From Azotobacter bryophylli (lineage in GTDB: Bacteria; Pseudomonadota; Gammaproteobacteria; Pseudomonadales; Pseudomonadaceae), in contig NZ_JBHRSJ010000029.1 of NCBI RefSeq assembly GCF_042643485.1, forward strand, positions 124,001-188,000: a DNA stretch of 64,000 bases. Direction: 5' to 3'. Shown here in pieces: positions 32,132 to 41,436 of the stretch (position 1 is its first letter; each line of letters starts with the position of its first letter). A model generated the notes under the pieces. It worked only from the letters and a program-made list of their open reading frames with translations, searched no databases and was not told where the DNA came from. The position numbers were made by a program, and so were the translations under genes.

Positions 32132-32787
32132 TGATGCGTCTACTCAGGCTGTGCGCCGGGCTGCTGATCGCGACGCTCGCCGCCGGTTGCGCCCAGACCA
32201 AGACGGTCGACTACTCGGCCTTCAAGCAGAGTCGTCCGCGCACCATCGTCGTGCTGCCCCCGCTGAACGAGTCGCCCGATGTGAAGGCCACCTACGGCAT
32301 GCTGTCGCAGGTGACCTACCCGCTGGCCGAGGCCGGCTACTACGTGGTGCCGGTGGCGCTGATGGACGAGACCTTCCGCCTGAACGGCCTGACCACGCCG
32401 GGGGACATCCACCAGGTGTCGCCGCAGAAGCTGCGGGAAATCTTCGGCGCCGACGCCGCGCTGTACGTGACGGTCTCGAAATACGGCACCAGCTACATGG
32501 TGCTCAGCAGCGCCACGGTGGTCACCGCCGGCGCCAAGCTGGTCGATCTGAAGAGCGGTGCCACCCTGTGGACAGGCAGTGCGAGCGCCTCCAGCGAAGA
32601 AGGCAACGTCAATGCAGGCGGCCTGATCGGCATGCTGATCTCCGCCGCGGTTCATCAGATCGTCAGCAGCGTGCAGGACGATGCGGCCTATCCGGTCGCC
32701 GGCATCGCCGGGCAGCGGCTGCTGTCCGCGGGCCGGAACTCGGGACTGCTGTACGGGCCGCGCTCGCCGAAGTACGGCACGGACTGA
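32128..32787 (+). CDS. DUF799 (GNA1162-like) lipoprotein
   Basis: This 219-aa lipoprotein (signal GLLIATLAAGC, Cys at about 21) has the DUF799/GNA1162 family features: RPRTIVVLPPLNESPDVKAT, YVVPVALMDETFRLNGLTTP, LYVTVSKYGTSYMVL. The Neisseria relative GNA1162 is an outer-membrane lipoprotein. It is the last gene of the three-lipoprotein operon, coupled to DUF4810 by ATGA. A GC-rich hairpin follows the stop. Confidence 0.88.
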   Translation: MMMRLLRLCAGLLIATLAAGCAQTKTVDYSAFKQSRPRTIVVLPPLNESPDVKATYGMLSQVTYPLAEAGYYVVPVALMDETFRLNGLTTPGDIHQVSPQKLREIFGADAALYVTVSKYGTSYMVLSSATVVTAGAKLVDLKSGATLWTGSASASSEEGNVNAGGLIGMLISAAVHQIVSSVQDDAAYPVAGIAGQRLLSAGRNSGLLYGPRSPKYGTD

Positions 32788-32793
32788 TGTCCC

Positions 32794-32821
32794 GCCGTGC
32801 GCGGCGCCGGCTGCGCACGGC
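32794..32821. terminator. GC-rich hairpin after the lipoprotein operon
   Basis: GCCGTGCGC at 32794-32802 pairs exactly with GCGCACGGC at 32813-32821. It lies 7 bases after the DUF799 stop and between convergent genes. There is no T-run, so it is only a possible terminator. Confidence 0.4.
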
Positions 32822-32921
32822 ATCGATGGGGAAAGGGAGTCCCCGGACCGACCCGCCTCGCCCCCTCTCAGCCGGCGGCCCCCGTCGGCCACACGCTTCC
32901 GTTCGCCGGCCTCGACGCGCT

Positions 32922-33872
32922 TCAGGTATCCAGATGTCCCGCCAGGAACTGCGCCAGACGTCGCGCCATGAGCCGGCCGGAGCTGCCCAGGCAGGCGATG
33001 GGCGAGCCTTTCAGGTCGCCTTCGGCCAGCTCCGAAGCCTCCCCGGCCAGGGCCAGGGGGCAGTCGAGGGTCAGGGCCAGCTTGTCCAGCTGCCGTAGCA
33101 GGAGGGCGCTCGGCGGGCGCTTGGAATAGAGCACCAGGGCCTGCGGGCGCACTTCCTGGCAGACCAGGCCGAGCTCCTCCAGAGGCTGGCCAATGGCGAG
33201 CGTGCGTACCGCGCCGCTGTCGCTGCCCAACAGGAGGCCGGCGACCAGCAGTTCCAGCTCGTGGCAATGGTCGGGAATGGCCGCCAGCAGCACGCATTCG
33301 TCGGCGGCCCCGCGGGCCAGTTGCAGACGCTGCAGCACCCGGGCGCGGAGGAAGGCGTCGAGGAACAGCCACCGGCTGGCATGACCGAAGCCTTTCTGCC
33401 GCTGCAGCTCCTGCCACACCGGCAGGAGGATGTCCTGAAAGACCGTGGACAGCGGATAGGTCGAGAACACCTGGCCGTAGATCCGCTCCAGCCGGCCCTC
33501 GTCGAAATGGCCGACGGCTTCGCGCAGCCGGGTCTGCCACTCGCCCAGGTCTCCGCCCGCCTCCGCTGCGTCCGCCGGGGCCGCGGCGGCCTTGCCCTCG
33601 GCGCTGCGCGCCAGGAGGCTGCCGACCTTGCTCACCGCCACGCCGCGCTCGGTCCAGGCCAGGATGCTGCGGATCGCCTCGATGTCCGCCTGGGAATAGA
33701 GCCGGTGCCCGCCCTCGGTGCGCACCGGCTGGATCAGTCCGTAGCGGCGCTCCCAGGCGCGCAGGGTGACCGGATTGACACCGGTCAGACGCACGACTTC
33801 GCGAATGGGGAACAGCTCCTCCTGGGCCGGCAGGTCCGGGGCCAGGGGCGAAGCACCGGGAAGTTTGGTCAT
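32922..33872 (-). CDS. MerR-family regulator, class II LitR-like (no B12-binding motif seen)
   Basis: This 316-aa regulator has an N-terminal MerR DNA-binding domain (LFPIREVVRLTGVNPVTLRA, WERRYGLIQPVRTEGGHRLY, about residues 18-60) and a C-terminal region with the fold pattern of cobalamin-binding regulators (LLAAIPDHCHELELLVAGLL). The B12-ligand motif DxHxxG is not found. This matches class II LitR proteins of Pseudomonas, which depend on a short LOV protein instead of B12 for light sensing. It is divergent from the short LOV gene at 34039. The ATG at 33872 is chosen because the upstream frame lacks family residues. Confidence 0.85.
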   Translation of the reverse strand: MTKLPGASPLAPDLPAQEELFPIREVVRLTGVNPVTLRAWERRYGLIQPVRTEGGHRLYSQADIEAIRSILAWTERGVAVSKVGSLLARSAEGKAAAAPADAAEAGGDLGEWQTRLREAVGHFDEGRLERIYGQVFSTYPLSTVFQDILLPVWQELQRQKGFGHASRWLFLDAFLRARVLQRLQLARGAADECVLLAAIPDHCHELELLVAGLLLGSDSGAVRTLAIGQPLEELGLVCQEVRPQALVLYSKRPPSALLLRQLDKLALTLDCPLALAGEASELAEGDLKGSPIACLGSSGRLMARRLAQFLAGHLDT

Positions 33873-34038
33873 GGTGCTGGCAGCTCGGATCGAAAGGACG
33901 CCGGCATTGTACTCCAGTGTCGGCTCCGGCACGGGGTGCCAGGTCCCCTCCCCGCCGGCCGGCGAAGGATCCGCGGACAGGGGCACGGGCCGCGCGAGTT
34001 GATCTAGAATGCCGCGACAGGCACGGAGAACAAGCACA

Positions 34039-34491
34039 ATGATCAATGCCAAGCTGTTGCAACTGGTCGTCGACGCCTCCAACGACGGCATCACCGTTGC
34101 CGAGTCGGAAGGCGAGGACAACATCCTGATCTACGCCAACCCGGCCTTCGAGCGGCTGACCGGTTACCCGGTCGACGAGATCCTCTACCAGGACTGCCGC
34201 TTCCTGCAGGCGGACGAGCGCGACCAGTTGGCCCGCCGGGTCATCCGCGAGGCGCTCAGGAACAGGCGACCGTGCCGGCAGGTCATCCGCAACTACCGCA
34301 AGGACGGCAGCACCTTCTGGAACGAGCTGTCGATCACCCCGGTGTTCAACGAGGGCGACCAGCTCACCTATTTCATCGGCATCCAGAAGGACGTCACCGC
34401 CGAGGTGGAAGCCAAGGCGCGGGTCCGCGAGCTGGAGGCCGAGGTGCGTGAGCTGAAGGCCCGGCTGGCGGCCCTGGAAACCAAGGACTGA
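34039..34491 (+). CDS. Short LOV photoreceptor protein
   Basis: This 150-aa protein is a single LOV (light-oxygen-voltage) domain with short helical caps. The photoactive cysteine is C53 in YQDCRFLQ, the same position as in the short LOV proteins of Pseudomonas putida; FMN-contacting NPAFERLTGY, RNYRKDGSTFWNELSITPV and YFIGIQKDVT follow. The C-terminal ARVRELEAEVRELKARLA forms the Jalpha coiled coil for dimerisation. Blue light forms a cysteine-flavin adduct; such proteins have no output domain and act by binding a partner, in Pseudomonas a class II LitR. The divergent MerR gene fits that partner. GGAG lies 10 bases before the ATG. Confidence 0.93.
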   Translation: MINAKLLQLVVDASNDGITVAESEGEDNILIYANPAFERLTGYPVDEILYQDCRFLQADERDQLARRVIREALRNRRPCRQVIRNYRKDGSTFWNELSITPVFNEGDQLTYFIGIQKDVTAEVEAKARVRELEAEVRELKARLAALETKD

Positions 34492-34685
34492 GGCACCGAC
34501 GAGCCCACAGCGGGCAGAACGGCTCGGCGGTATCCGACGACCGGCCTTCCCCGTGCGCGCTCCCCGATGCGGGTCGACGTCTAATCTGTCGATACAGATT
34601 CAGGCGCTCTCGGGATTCGCCGCGCGCCTCGACCGATGCCCTGGCGAGGCGGCAACTTCCCATGCATCGCCCACCAGGGAAAAGC

Positions 34686-36964
34686 ATGGCTTGGTTCAGG
34701 CACGTGCCGGTCGGCCGGCCCTCCGCTCCATCTCGACTGCCCGGCGGCCCCGACCAGGACGTGCCGGTACCGCACGTGACGCCCGTCGTGCTGGAGGCCC
34801 GCCCCGGAGCGCCGCAGGCACCGGCCGTGCGCATCTATCTCGGCACCCAGGCGGAGCAGTACCGGGCCGAGCGGGTCTTCTTCTATTCCCTGCTGCAGGT
34901 GCGCGATCCGGACCGGCGCTACGAGATCTATCGCATGGTCGATCTGCCGGGCTTCAACCGGCGCGGCTGGCGCACCGGCTTCACCAACTACCGCTTCGCC
35001 ATTCCGGATCTGGCCGGACGCCGGGGACGGGCCATTTACAACGACGTGGACCAGATCTACCTGGGCGATCCCGCCGTCCTGTTCGACCAGTCCATGGACG
35101 GGCACGGCTACCTGGCGCTGCTGCCCCAGGATACGGCGGTGATGCTGATCGACTGCCAGCGCATGGCACGCTGCTGGACCTACGCCAAGGCCTGCCACCG
35201 GGGCAAGAAGGCCCTGTGCGCCGAGGCCGCCGCCGAGCCGAGCCGCTGGGGAGCGCTCGATCCCGTCTGGCATGCCCGGGACCTGGAATACCGCCACGGG
35301 CAGTCCCGGCTGCTGCATTACACGACCCTGCACCTGCAGCCGTGGCGCCCCACCCCCGACCGCTACTCGTATCACATCCACCCCTACGCCGAGTATTTCC
35401 ACGGTCTCGAACAGGCGGCCGATGCCGAGGGATACGAGGTCTTCACCGCCGACCGGCCCAGCCCCGGTTTCGCCGCCGCCTGCCGCGGGGCGACCGACGA
35501 CGGCCCGGCGCTGCTGGCCGACGAAACCTGCCGGCAGGCGCTGGAGCTCAATGCCAGCCGGCTGACGCTGGTCGGTCCCTGGCGCGCGACGCCCGGCGTC
35601 GCCCGCTGGCCGTGGCAGGCGCTGCGCCGCGACGACCTGCCGCGGCAGGATGCGGTCGCCGCCACCGGCCTGGAGCGGCTGCCCACGGAGGACATTCCCT
35701 GGCTCCTCGACCGGCTGTTCCGGCTCGCCCGCCACGGGGTCCTGATCCGAGTGTCGAGCGGCGCCGAGGGCTCGCCGGTCGGCAGCCCGGAGGCCTGGCG
35801 GGCGCTGCTGCTCCGGGTGGCCCGGCGTTATCCCGAGCACGGCTGGCAGCTGGACTGCCTGGACCGGGCGGGACGGCTGCACCGCTACCGGGCCGATCCG
35901 GCTCGGCGCATCACGCCGCCGCGGGTCTGGGCGCTGCGGGGAGTCCATCCCGGCGACAACGCGCAACTGCGCGAAGTGACCACCGCCCTGGGCTGGCCCC
36001 ACGAGACGAAGCGGCTGCGCCGCTGCCTGCACAAGCCGCCCGAGGGCTGGCCGGACCTGCTGCTCAGCGTCGGCTGGCTGCCGTCGCTGGTCGCCCGGGC
36101 GATCAGGTGGCGCGCGGGCCGTCGCCCCCGCCTGGTGGTGCTGGGGCGACCGTTCGCCCCGCTGTCCCGTTTCGACCGGGTGATCACCACGCCGCAGTAC
36201 GACCTGCCGCTGCGGGAAAACGTCGTCGACCTGCCCGCGCCCTTCGCCGTCGTCCGCACGCCCGACGGCGCGCAGCTGGAGACCTGGCGACAGCGCCTGG
36301 CCTATCTGCCGCGGCCCTGGATCGTGCTGCTGGTGGGCGGCGACAGCAAACCCTACCGGTTCGACACCGATACCGCCGCCGCCCTGGGTCGCGCCGCCAG
36401 CGCGGCGGTCCGCCCCCTGGGCGGCTCGCTGCTGATCAGCACCAGCCCGCGCACCGGCGGCAAGGCCGCCGACGCGCTGCTGGGGGCGATCGACGTACCC
36501 AGATGGTGCTATCGCTACGGCTGCGGCGGCGACAACCCCTACCCGGCGCTACTGGCACTGGGCGATGCCTTCATCGTGACCGCCGAGAGCGTCTCCATGC
36601 TGACCGAGGCCTGCATGACCGGCCGGCCGGTGACCCTGTTCCCCCTGCCGGCACGGCGGAGCCCGCTGGCCCGGCTGCGCCACGGCGTCGAGCGCCGGGT
36701 CGCGGCCATCGGCCGGAAGGCGAGCATGCGCGGCACGCCGTTGCAGCAGACCGTCTTCGGCCGGCTGCGCGACAAGGCGATCGAGATCGGCCTGTACAAC
36801 GGCGAGCGGCGCTGCTCGCCGGCGCCCGGGAGCGCGCCCTGCGGGCGATCCGCGAGGTCATGGAAGTCGAGGCGAGCCCGGCCCCGGCCATATCGGCGAA
36901 GCGGCGCACGGCGCCGGATGCCGGCGCTTCCGCGGCGGCCGACGAAGGCGCGGGTGCTCCCTAG
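34686..36964 (+). pseudogene. GT8-like glycosyltransferase fused to ELM1/GtrOC1-type domain, with a 3' frameshift
   Basis: The N-terminal half (about residues 35-250) resembles family 8 glycosyltransferases: IYLGTQAEQYRAERVFFYSL, DLPGFNRRGWRTGFTNYRFA, and the metal motif region AIYNDVDQIYLGDP. The C-terminal half (about 420-700) is an ELM1-type putative glycosyltransferase: WIVLLVGGDSKPYRFDTDTA, LLISTSPRTGG, ALGDAFIVTAESVSMLTEAC. After LYNGER at about 36807 the frame would run on into sequence antisense to hemH. Assuming one lost base there gives ER-ALLAGARERALRAIREVM and a stop at 36964 abutting hemH. This is either a sequencing error or a recent frameshift costing about 50 residues. AGGGA precedes the ATG at 34686. 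Confidence 0.7.
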
Positions 36965-37986
36965 AGCTCCACCGGTGCCCGCTGGCAGAGCTGGACCAGC
37001 GCCTGCGCCCAGGCCGGATCGTCGTTCAGGCAGGGAATCAGGACGAACTCCTCGCCGCCGGCGGCGAGGAACTGCTCGCGCCCGCGCTGGCCGATCTCCT
37101 CCAGGGTTTCCAGGCAGTCGGCGACGAACGCCGGACACATCACCAGCAGCTTCTTCACCCCCTCGGCGGCCAGTTCGTCCAGCCGCGCCTCGGTGTAAGG
37201 CTCGATCCACTTGGCCCGTCCCAGGCGCGACTGGAACGACAGCGACCACCGCTGCGGCCCCAGGCCGGCGCGCTCGGCGAAGCCGTGCGCGGTGCGCAGG
37301 CACTGGGCACGGTAGCAGCCCTCCAGCACCGAGCCCTCGGCCCGCCGGCAGCACTCGGCGCCCTTCAGGCAGTGCGCGCCGCTGGCGTCGCGCTTGTGCA
37401 GATGGCGCTCGGGCAGGCCGTGGAAGCTCAGCAGCAGGTGGTCGAAACCCTGCTCCAGGTAGGGCCGGGCCCTGGCCAGCAGCGCATCCAGGTACTCGGG
37501 CTGGTCGTAGAACGGCGGCAGGACCGAAAGCTCGAGGTCCAGCTCTTGCTGGCGGATGACCCGGCGGGCTTCTTCCACCACCGTGGTCAGGGTGCTGTCG
37601 GCGAACTGCGGATAGAGCGGCGCCAGGACGACGTGGGAGATGCCCTGCCCGGCCAGGCGCAACAGGGCGCCCTCGATGGACGGCTCGCCATAGCGCATGG
37701 CCAGCTCCACTGGGCCGTGCGGCCAGTGGGGAATCACCGCCCGGTGCAGGCGGCGGCTGATCTCCACCAGCGGCGAACCCTCCGGCCACCAGATCGAAGC
37801 GTAGGCGTGGGCGGACTGCGCCGGCCGGCGCCGCAGGATCAGCGAGACCAGCAGGCGGCGCAGCGGCCAGGGCAGGTCGATCACGTAGGGATCCATCAGA
37901 AACTGGTCGAGATAGCGCCGCACATCGGCCACTTCGGTGGAGGCCGGTGAGCCCAGGTTCACTAACAACAACGCCTTGTCGGTCAT
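36961..37986 (-). CDS. hemH: Ferrochelatase
   Basis: This 341-aa protein is ferrochelatase, which inserts iron into protoporphyrin IX in the last step of haem synthesis. It starts MTDKALLLVNLGSPASTEV and carries the conserved GSPL, LRYGEPSI-like MRYGEPSIEGAL, VVLAPLYPQFADSTL, LLLSFHGLPERHL with the catalytic His, WSLSFQSRLGRAKWIEPYTE and CPAFVADCLETLEEI with the catalytic Glu. It follows the TIGR01777 epimerase by 13 bases and is probably in the same, possibly light-controlled, transcript. Its 3' end overlaps the convergent glycosyltransferase by 4 bases. Confidence 0.97.
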   Translation of the reverse strand: MTDKALLLVNLGSPASTEVADVRRYLDQFLMDPYVIDLPWPLRRLLVSLILRRRPAQSAHAYASIWWPEGSPLVEISRRLHRAVIPHWPHGPVELAMRYGEPSIEGALLRLAGQGISHVVLAPLYPQFADSTLTTVVEEARRVIRQQELDLELSVLPPFYDQPEYLDALLARARPYLEQGFDHLLLSFHGLPERHLHKRDASGAHCLKGAECCRRAEGSVLEGCYRAQCLRTAHGFAERAGLGPQRWSLSFQSRLGRAKWIEPYTEARLDELAAEGVKKLLVMCPAFVADCLETLEEIGQRGREQFLAAGGEEFVLIPCLNDDPAWAQALVQLCQRAPVEL

Positions 37987-37999
37987 GCACTGTTCCTGT

Positions 38000-38920
38000 T
38001 CAGGAGTTCGCCGGAGCCGGTCGCGCCGACAGAAGATCCGCCAGCGCCGCCTCCGGATCGGAAAAGCGGAAATCGAAGCCGTCCGCCAGCAGACGCGCCG
38101 GCAAGGCGCGCTGGCCGCCGAGCAGCAACCCGGAGAGCTCGCCCAGGCCCAGCCGCAGGGCCACCGCCGGCACCGCCAGGAAGGCCGGTCGATGCAGGCA
38201 GCGACCCAGCGCCCGAACGAACTCGGCATTGCGCACCGGCTCCGGCGCACAGGCGTTGTACGGCCCGCTCGCCTGCGGCCGCTGCAGCAGATGGTCGATC
38301 AGGGCGACCTGATCGTCCAGGTGGATCCAGGGCATCCACTGCCGGCCGCTGCCCTGGCGCCCGCCGAGGCCGAGGCGGAACAGCGGCAGCAGACGGGACA
38401 GCAGGCCGCCGTCGCGGGCCAGCACCAGGCCGGTGCGCAGCAACGCCACGCGCATGCCCAGCGCCTCGGCCTGGCGCGCGGCATCCTCCCAGGCACCGCA
38501 CAGCCGGCTGGCGAAGTCCTCGGCGGCGGGCGGGCAGTCCTCGGTCAGCTCGCGGTCGCCGCCATTGCCGTACCAGCCCACCGCCGAGCCGGACAGCAGC
38601 AGCGACGGGCGCTGTTCGCGCCGCGCCAGCCAGTGGATCAGGCGCTCGGTGAGCCGCACCCGACTGTCCCACAGCAGCTCGCGGCGGGCCCGGGTCCAGG
38701 GCCGGTCGGCGATGGGGGCGCCGGCCAGGTTGACCACCGCATCCAGCGGCTCGCCGTCCAGCTCGTGCAATTCGCCGATACCGCGCACCTGCGGCCCGCA
38801 CAGTGTGGCCACCTGCTGCGGCGAGCGGCTCCAGACCGAGAGTCGATGGCCCCCGGCCTGCCAGTGGCGGCACAGGGCCCGGCCGATCAGGCCGGTGCCG
38901 CCGGTCAGCAATATGTGCAT
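38000..38920 (-). CDS. TIGR01777 family SDR epimerase
   Basis: This 306-aa protein is an NAD(P)-binding short-chain dehydrogenase-like protein of the TIGR01777/YfcH family. It has the dinucleotide motif GGTGLIGRALCRHW at residues 7-20, NLAGAPIADRPWTRARRE, SGSAVGWYGNGGDRELTED with the active-site Tyr, and a C-terminal DUF1731 segment (LLLGGQRALPARLLADGFDF). The substrate is unknown. In Pseudomonas it neighbours hemH and the photolyase cluster. The upstream region contains TTATACAA-type sites shared with the divergent PAS transducer. Confidence 0.93.
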   Translation of the reverse strand: MHILLTGGTGLIGRALCRHWQAGGHRLSVWSRSPQQVATLCGPQVRGIGELHELDGEPLDAVVNLAGAPIADRPWTRARRELLWDSRVRLTERLIHWLARREQRPSLLLSGSAVGWYGNGGDRELTEDCPPAAEDFASRLCGAWEDAARQAEALGMRVALLRTGLVLARDGGLLSRLLPLFRLGLGGRQGSGRQWMPWIHLDDQVALIDHLLQRPQASGPYNACAPEPVRNAEFVRALGRCLHRPAFLAVPAVALRLGLGELSGLLLGGQRALPARLLADGFDFRFSDPEAALADLLSARPAPANS

Positions 38921-39019
38921 GGTGAGCTCCTTGCATGCCGTTTGCGCCCATGTCCCCTGTCAGCATGCGCGGCTCGGGGGTTGCCGCCCGAACAAGTCGA
39001 TGACGAGCGCATAACAACC

Positions 39020-39045
39020 TTATACAAAACTAAAATATTGTACAA
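39020..39045. promoter_or_regulatory. Probable MerR/LitR binding sites between epimerase and PAS transducer
   Basis: TTATACAA at 39020-39027 and TTGTACAA at 39038-39045 lie 18 bp apart, in an AT-rich island within GC-rich DNA, 100 bases before the epimerase start and 158 before the transducer start. The same motif is repeated before the phrB operon. CarH/LitR-type MerR proteins bind AT-rich arrays with an ACA core, so this is the likely light-response operator. Confidence 0.55.
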
Positions 39046-39202
39046 TTTTTTGCGGCAGCGTAGCCTGCGCAAAGGCAGGACATGTCGGAATGGCATCAAA
39101 CCCGAGGCACAGTCCCGCAACCGGCACGGAACGGCTGCCGGCGCCTCCCCATCCCCAGAAGGACCTGTGCCCCCTAACCCATGCGTTTAGCAGGAGCATG
39201 AG

Positions 39203-40552
39203 ATGTTCTCCCTAAAAACAAAAACCGGGCTGGCTACCCTACTCGAGCGACAGCCGCACGGCCGCGAACTCGCGGCCGAACGCGAAGCCCTGCGCCAGGC
39301 GATGGCGATGATCGAGTTCAGCCCCGACGGCCTGATCCTCGACGCCAACCCGCTGTTCCTCGACCTGCTCGGCTACTCGCTGGACGAGCTGCGCGGCCAG
39401 CACCATTGTCTGCTGTGCGAAGAGGAGTTCGCCGACAGCCCGGAATACGCACGCTTCTGGCAGCGGCTGCGCGAGGGCCAAAGTTTCAGCGACCAGGTCC
39501 TGCGCCTGGCCAAGGACGGACGCAGAGTCTGGCTGGAGGCCAATTACCTGCCGGTGCGCGACCGCCATGGCACGGTGACCCGCATCCTCAAGCTGGCCTC
39601 GGACGTCACCGAGCGCACCCTGCGCATGCAGACCCAGGCGAGCTTCACCCAGGCCATCGACCGCTCCATGGCGGTCATCGAGTTCGACCTGCAGGGCCAA
39701 GTGCTCGACGCCAACGCCAACTTCCTCAAGGTCATGGGCTACCGCCTGGAGGACATCCGCGGCCAGCACCACAGCCGGTTCTGCCCGACGAGCGAGACGC
39801 AGAGTCCGGCCTACGCCCAGTTCTGGGCCAAGCTGCGGCGCGGCGAATTCGTCAGCGGACTGTTCCGCCGCGTCGGCAAGGCCGGCAACACCATCTGGCT
39901 GCAGGCCACCTACAACCCGGTCTACGACGTCAAGGGGCGGCTCTACGGGGTGGTCAAGTTCGCCTCGGACGTCACCGAGCAGGTGGAACAGCGCGAAGCC
40001 GAATCCCGCGCCGCGACGCTGGCCTTCGAGACTTCCCTGCAGACCGACCGGCACGCCCGCCAGGGCACCGAGGTGGTCCAGCAGACGGTGAACGTGGTGC
40101 AGGACATCGCCACGGAACTGCAGCGGGTGGCCCAGAACATCGGCGCGCTGAACGCGCAGTCCGACGAAATCGGCGCCATTGTCGTGGCGATCCGCAGCAT
40201 CGCCGAGCAGACCAACCTGCTGGCGCTGAACGCCGCCATCGAGGCGGCGCGGGCCGGCGAGCAGGGCCGCGGCTTCGCCGTGGTGGCGCAGGAGGTGCGC
40301 AACCTGGCCGCCCGCACCAGCCAGGCGACCCAGGCGATCGCCGAGGTGGTGCGCAAGAACCAGGAGCTGGCCCAGCTCGCGGTCAGCAGCATGGAAGCGG
40401 GCACGCGCCAGGCCGAGCAGGGGGTGAAACTGGCCAACGAGGCCGGCGCGGTGATCCTCGACATCCACCAGGGCGCGCAGAAGGTGGTCGAGGTGATCGG
40501 CCAGTTCGCCCGCACCGTCGAACGCCAGCAGCAGGCGCCCAGCGGCGCCTGA
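39203..40552 (+). CDS. Soluble two-PAS methyl-accepting transducer (BdlA-like)
   Basis: This 449-aa cytoplasmic protein has two PAS domains (about residues 30-145, MAMIEFSPDGLILDANPLFL; and 150-270, MAVIEFDLQGQVLDANANFL) and a methyl-accepting signalling domain with the hairpin tip IAEQTNLLALNAAIEAARAG and EQGRGFAVVAQEVRNLAARTSQ. There is no membrane segment. This is the layout of BdlA, the Pseudomonas aeruginosa biofilm-dispersion protein, and of Aer-type redox sensors. Paired EAL and GGDEF genes follow on the other strand, which suits a role in c-di-GMP-linked behaviour. Its upstream region has the putative LitR sites. Confidence 0.9.
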   Translation: MFSLKTKTGLATLLERQPHGRELAAEREALRQAMAMIEFSPDGLILDANPLFLDLLGYSLDELRGQHHCLLCEEEFADSPEYARFWQRLREGQSFSDQVLRLAKDGRRVWLEANYLPVRDRHGTVTRILKLASDVTERTLRMQTQASFTQAIDRSMAVIEFDLQGQVLDANANFLKVMGYRLEDIRGQHHSRFCPTSETQSPAYAQFWAKLRRGEFVSGLFRRVGKAGNTIWLQATYNPVYDVKGRLYGVVKFASDVTEQVEQREAESRAATLAFETSLQTDRHARQGTEVVQQTVNVVQDIATELQRVAQNIGALNAQSDEIGAIVVAIRSIAEQTNLLALNAAIEAARAGEQGRGFAVVAQEVRNLAARTSQATQAIAEVVRKNQELAQLAVSSMEAGTRQAEQGVKLANEAGAVILDIHQGAQKVVEVIGQFARTVERQQQAPSGA

Positions 40553-40570
40553 GCCGGCTCCCGCGGCGCC

Positions 40571-41332
40571 TCAGGCCGCGGGCCACTCCACCGCCGGCAG
40601 GCACTCGAAACCGGGCCGGGCCAGCAGGTACCCCTGGAACAGGTGGATGCCCAGCGCCTGCAGCTCGCGCAGCTCGCCGGGGGTCTCGATCCCCTCGGCG
40701 ATCACCTCGATGTTCAGCGCCCGGCACACCCCGACGATTCCCTGGACGATGGCCCGACGCACCGGATCGGCGTCCACGCCGCGCACCAGCGCCATGTCCA
40801 GCTTGATGATGTCGGGCTGGAACTCGGCCAGCAGGTTGAGCCCGGAATAGCCGGCGCCGAAGTCGTCGATGGCGGTCTTGAAGCCCTGGCGGCGGTACTC
40901 GCGGATGATGCTCTTCAGGTGCTCCTTGTCCACCAGCTCTTCGTTCTCGGTGATCTCGAAGACGATCCGCTCGGTGGGAAAGCCGAAGCGCTGCGCCGCT
41001 TCCAGGGTGGCGCGGATGCAGGTGGCCGCCTGGTACACCGCGTTGGGCAGGAAGTTGATGCTGACGTGGCAGGGAATGCCCAGGCGCGCCGCCAGCTCCA
41101 CCGCCTTGACCCGGCAGGCCTGATCGAACGCGTAGCGGTTGTCGCCGTCGACCCGCTGCAGGATCGTCGCGGCGCCGCTGCCGTCGGTACCGCGCACCAG
41201 TGCCTCGTAGGCGAACAGGCGCCGCTCGCGCAGGTCGACGATGGGCTGGAAGGCCATGCTGAAGTCGAAATCGAGGGATTTGCCGTCGCGACAGGCGCGG
41301 CAGGGAGAGGGAGGCAGGCTGGTTTCGGTCAT
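40571..41332 (-). CDS. EAL-domain cyclic-di-GMP phosphodiesterase
   Basis: This 253-aa protein is a stand-alone EAL domain. The catalytic set is complete: EALVRG (E of EAL), NFLPNAVYQ, ITENEEL, DDFGAGYSG, KLD and EGIETPGEL. Active EAL enzymes hydrolyse c-di-GMP to pGpG and favour motility over biofilm. A short N-terminal segment SPCRACRDGKSLDF has a CxxC pair that could bind metal or sense redox. I chose the ATG at 41332 since the frame further upstream is antisense to other genes. It lies 104 bases after the GGDEF gene on the same strand. Confidence 0.9.
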   Translation of the reverse strand: MTETSLPPSPCRACRDGKSLDFDFSMAFQPIVDLRERRLFAYEALVRGTDGSGAATILQRVDGDNRYAFDQACRVKAVELAARLGIPCHVSINFLPNAVYQAATCIRATLEAAQRFGFPTERIVFEITENEELVDKEHLKSIIREYRRQGFKTAIDDFGAGYSGLNLLAEFQPDIIKLDMALVRGVDADPVRRAIVQGIVGVCRALNIEVIAEGIETPGELRELQALGIHLFQGYLLARPGFECLPAVEWPAA

Positions 41333-41436
41333 GGCGAGGGTTTTCCGGATGCCGTCAGACGAGGGTTCTCGATCAACAGGAAGCGTCGCGGCCGGAGCCG
41401 CGAGCAATGGATTCGATGGCTCGCGCCACGGTCGCC

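Noticed and set aside
32794..32821. Calling the GC hairpin a certain terminator
   Set aside because: The stem is perfect but no T-run follows on either strand, so it is listed only at low confidence.
34553..37559. Very long plus-strand frames across the glycosyltransferase and hemH
   Set aside because: The 965-codon and 803-codon frames carry family residues only in parts; beyond 36810 the longer frame is antisense to hemH, which has clear ferrochelatase motifs.
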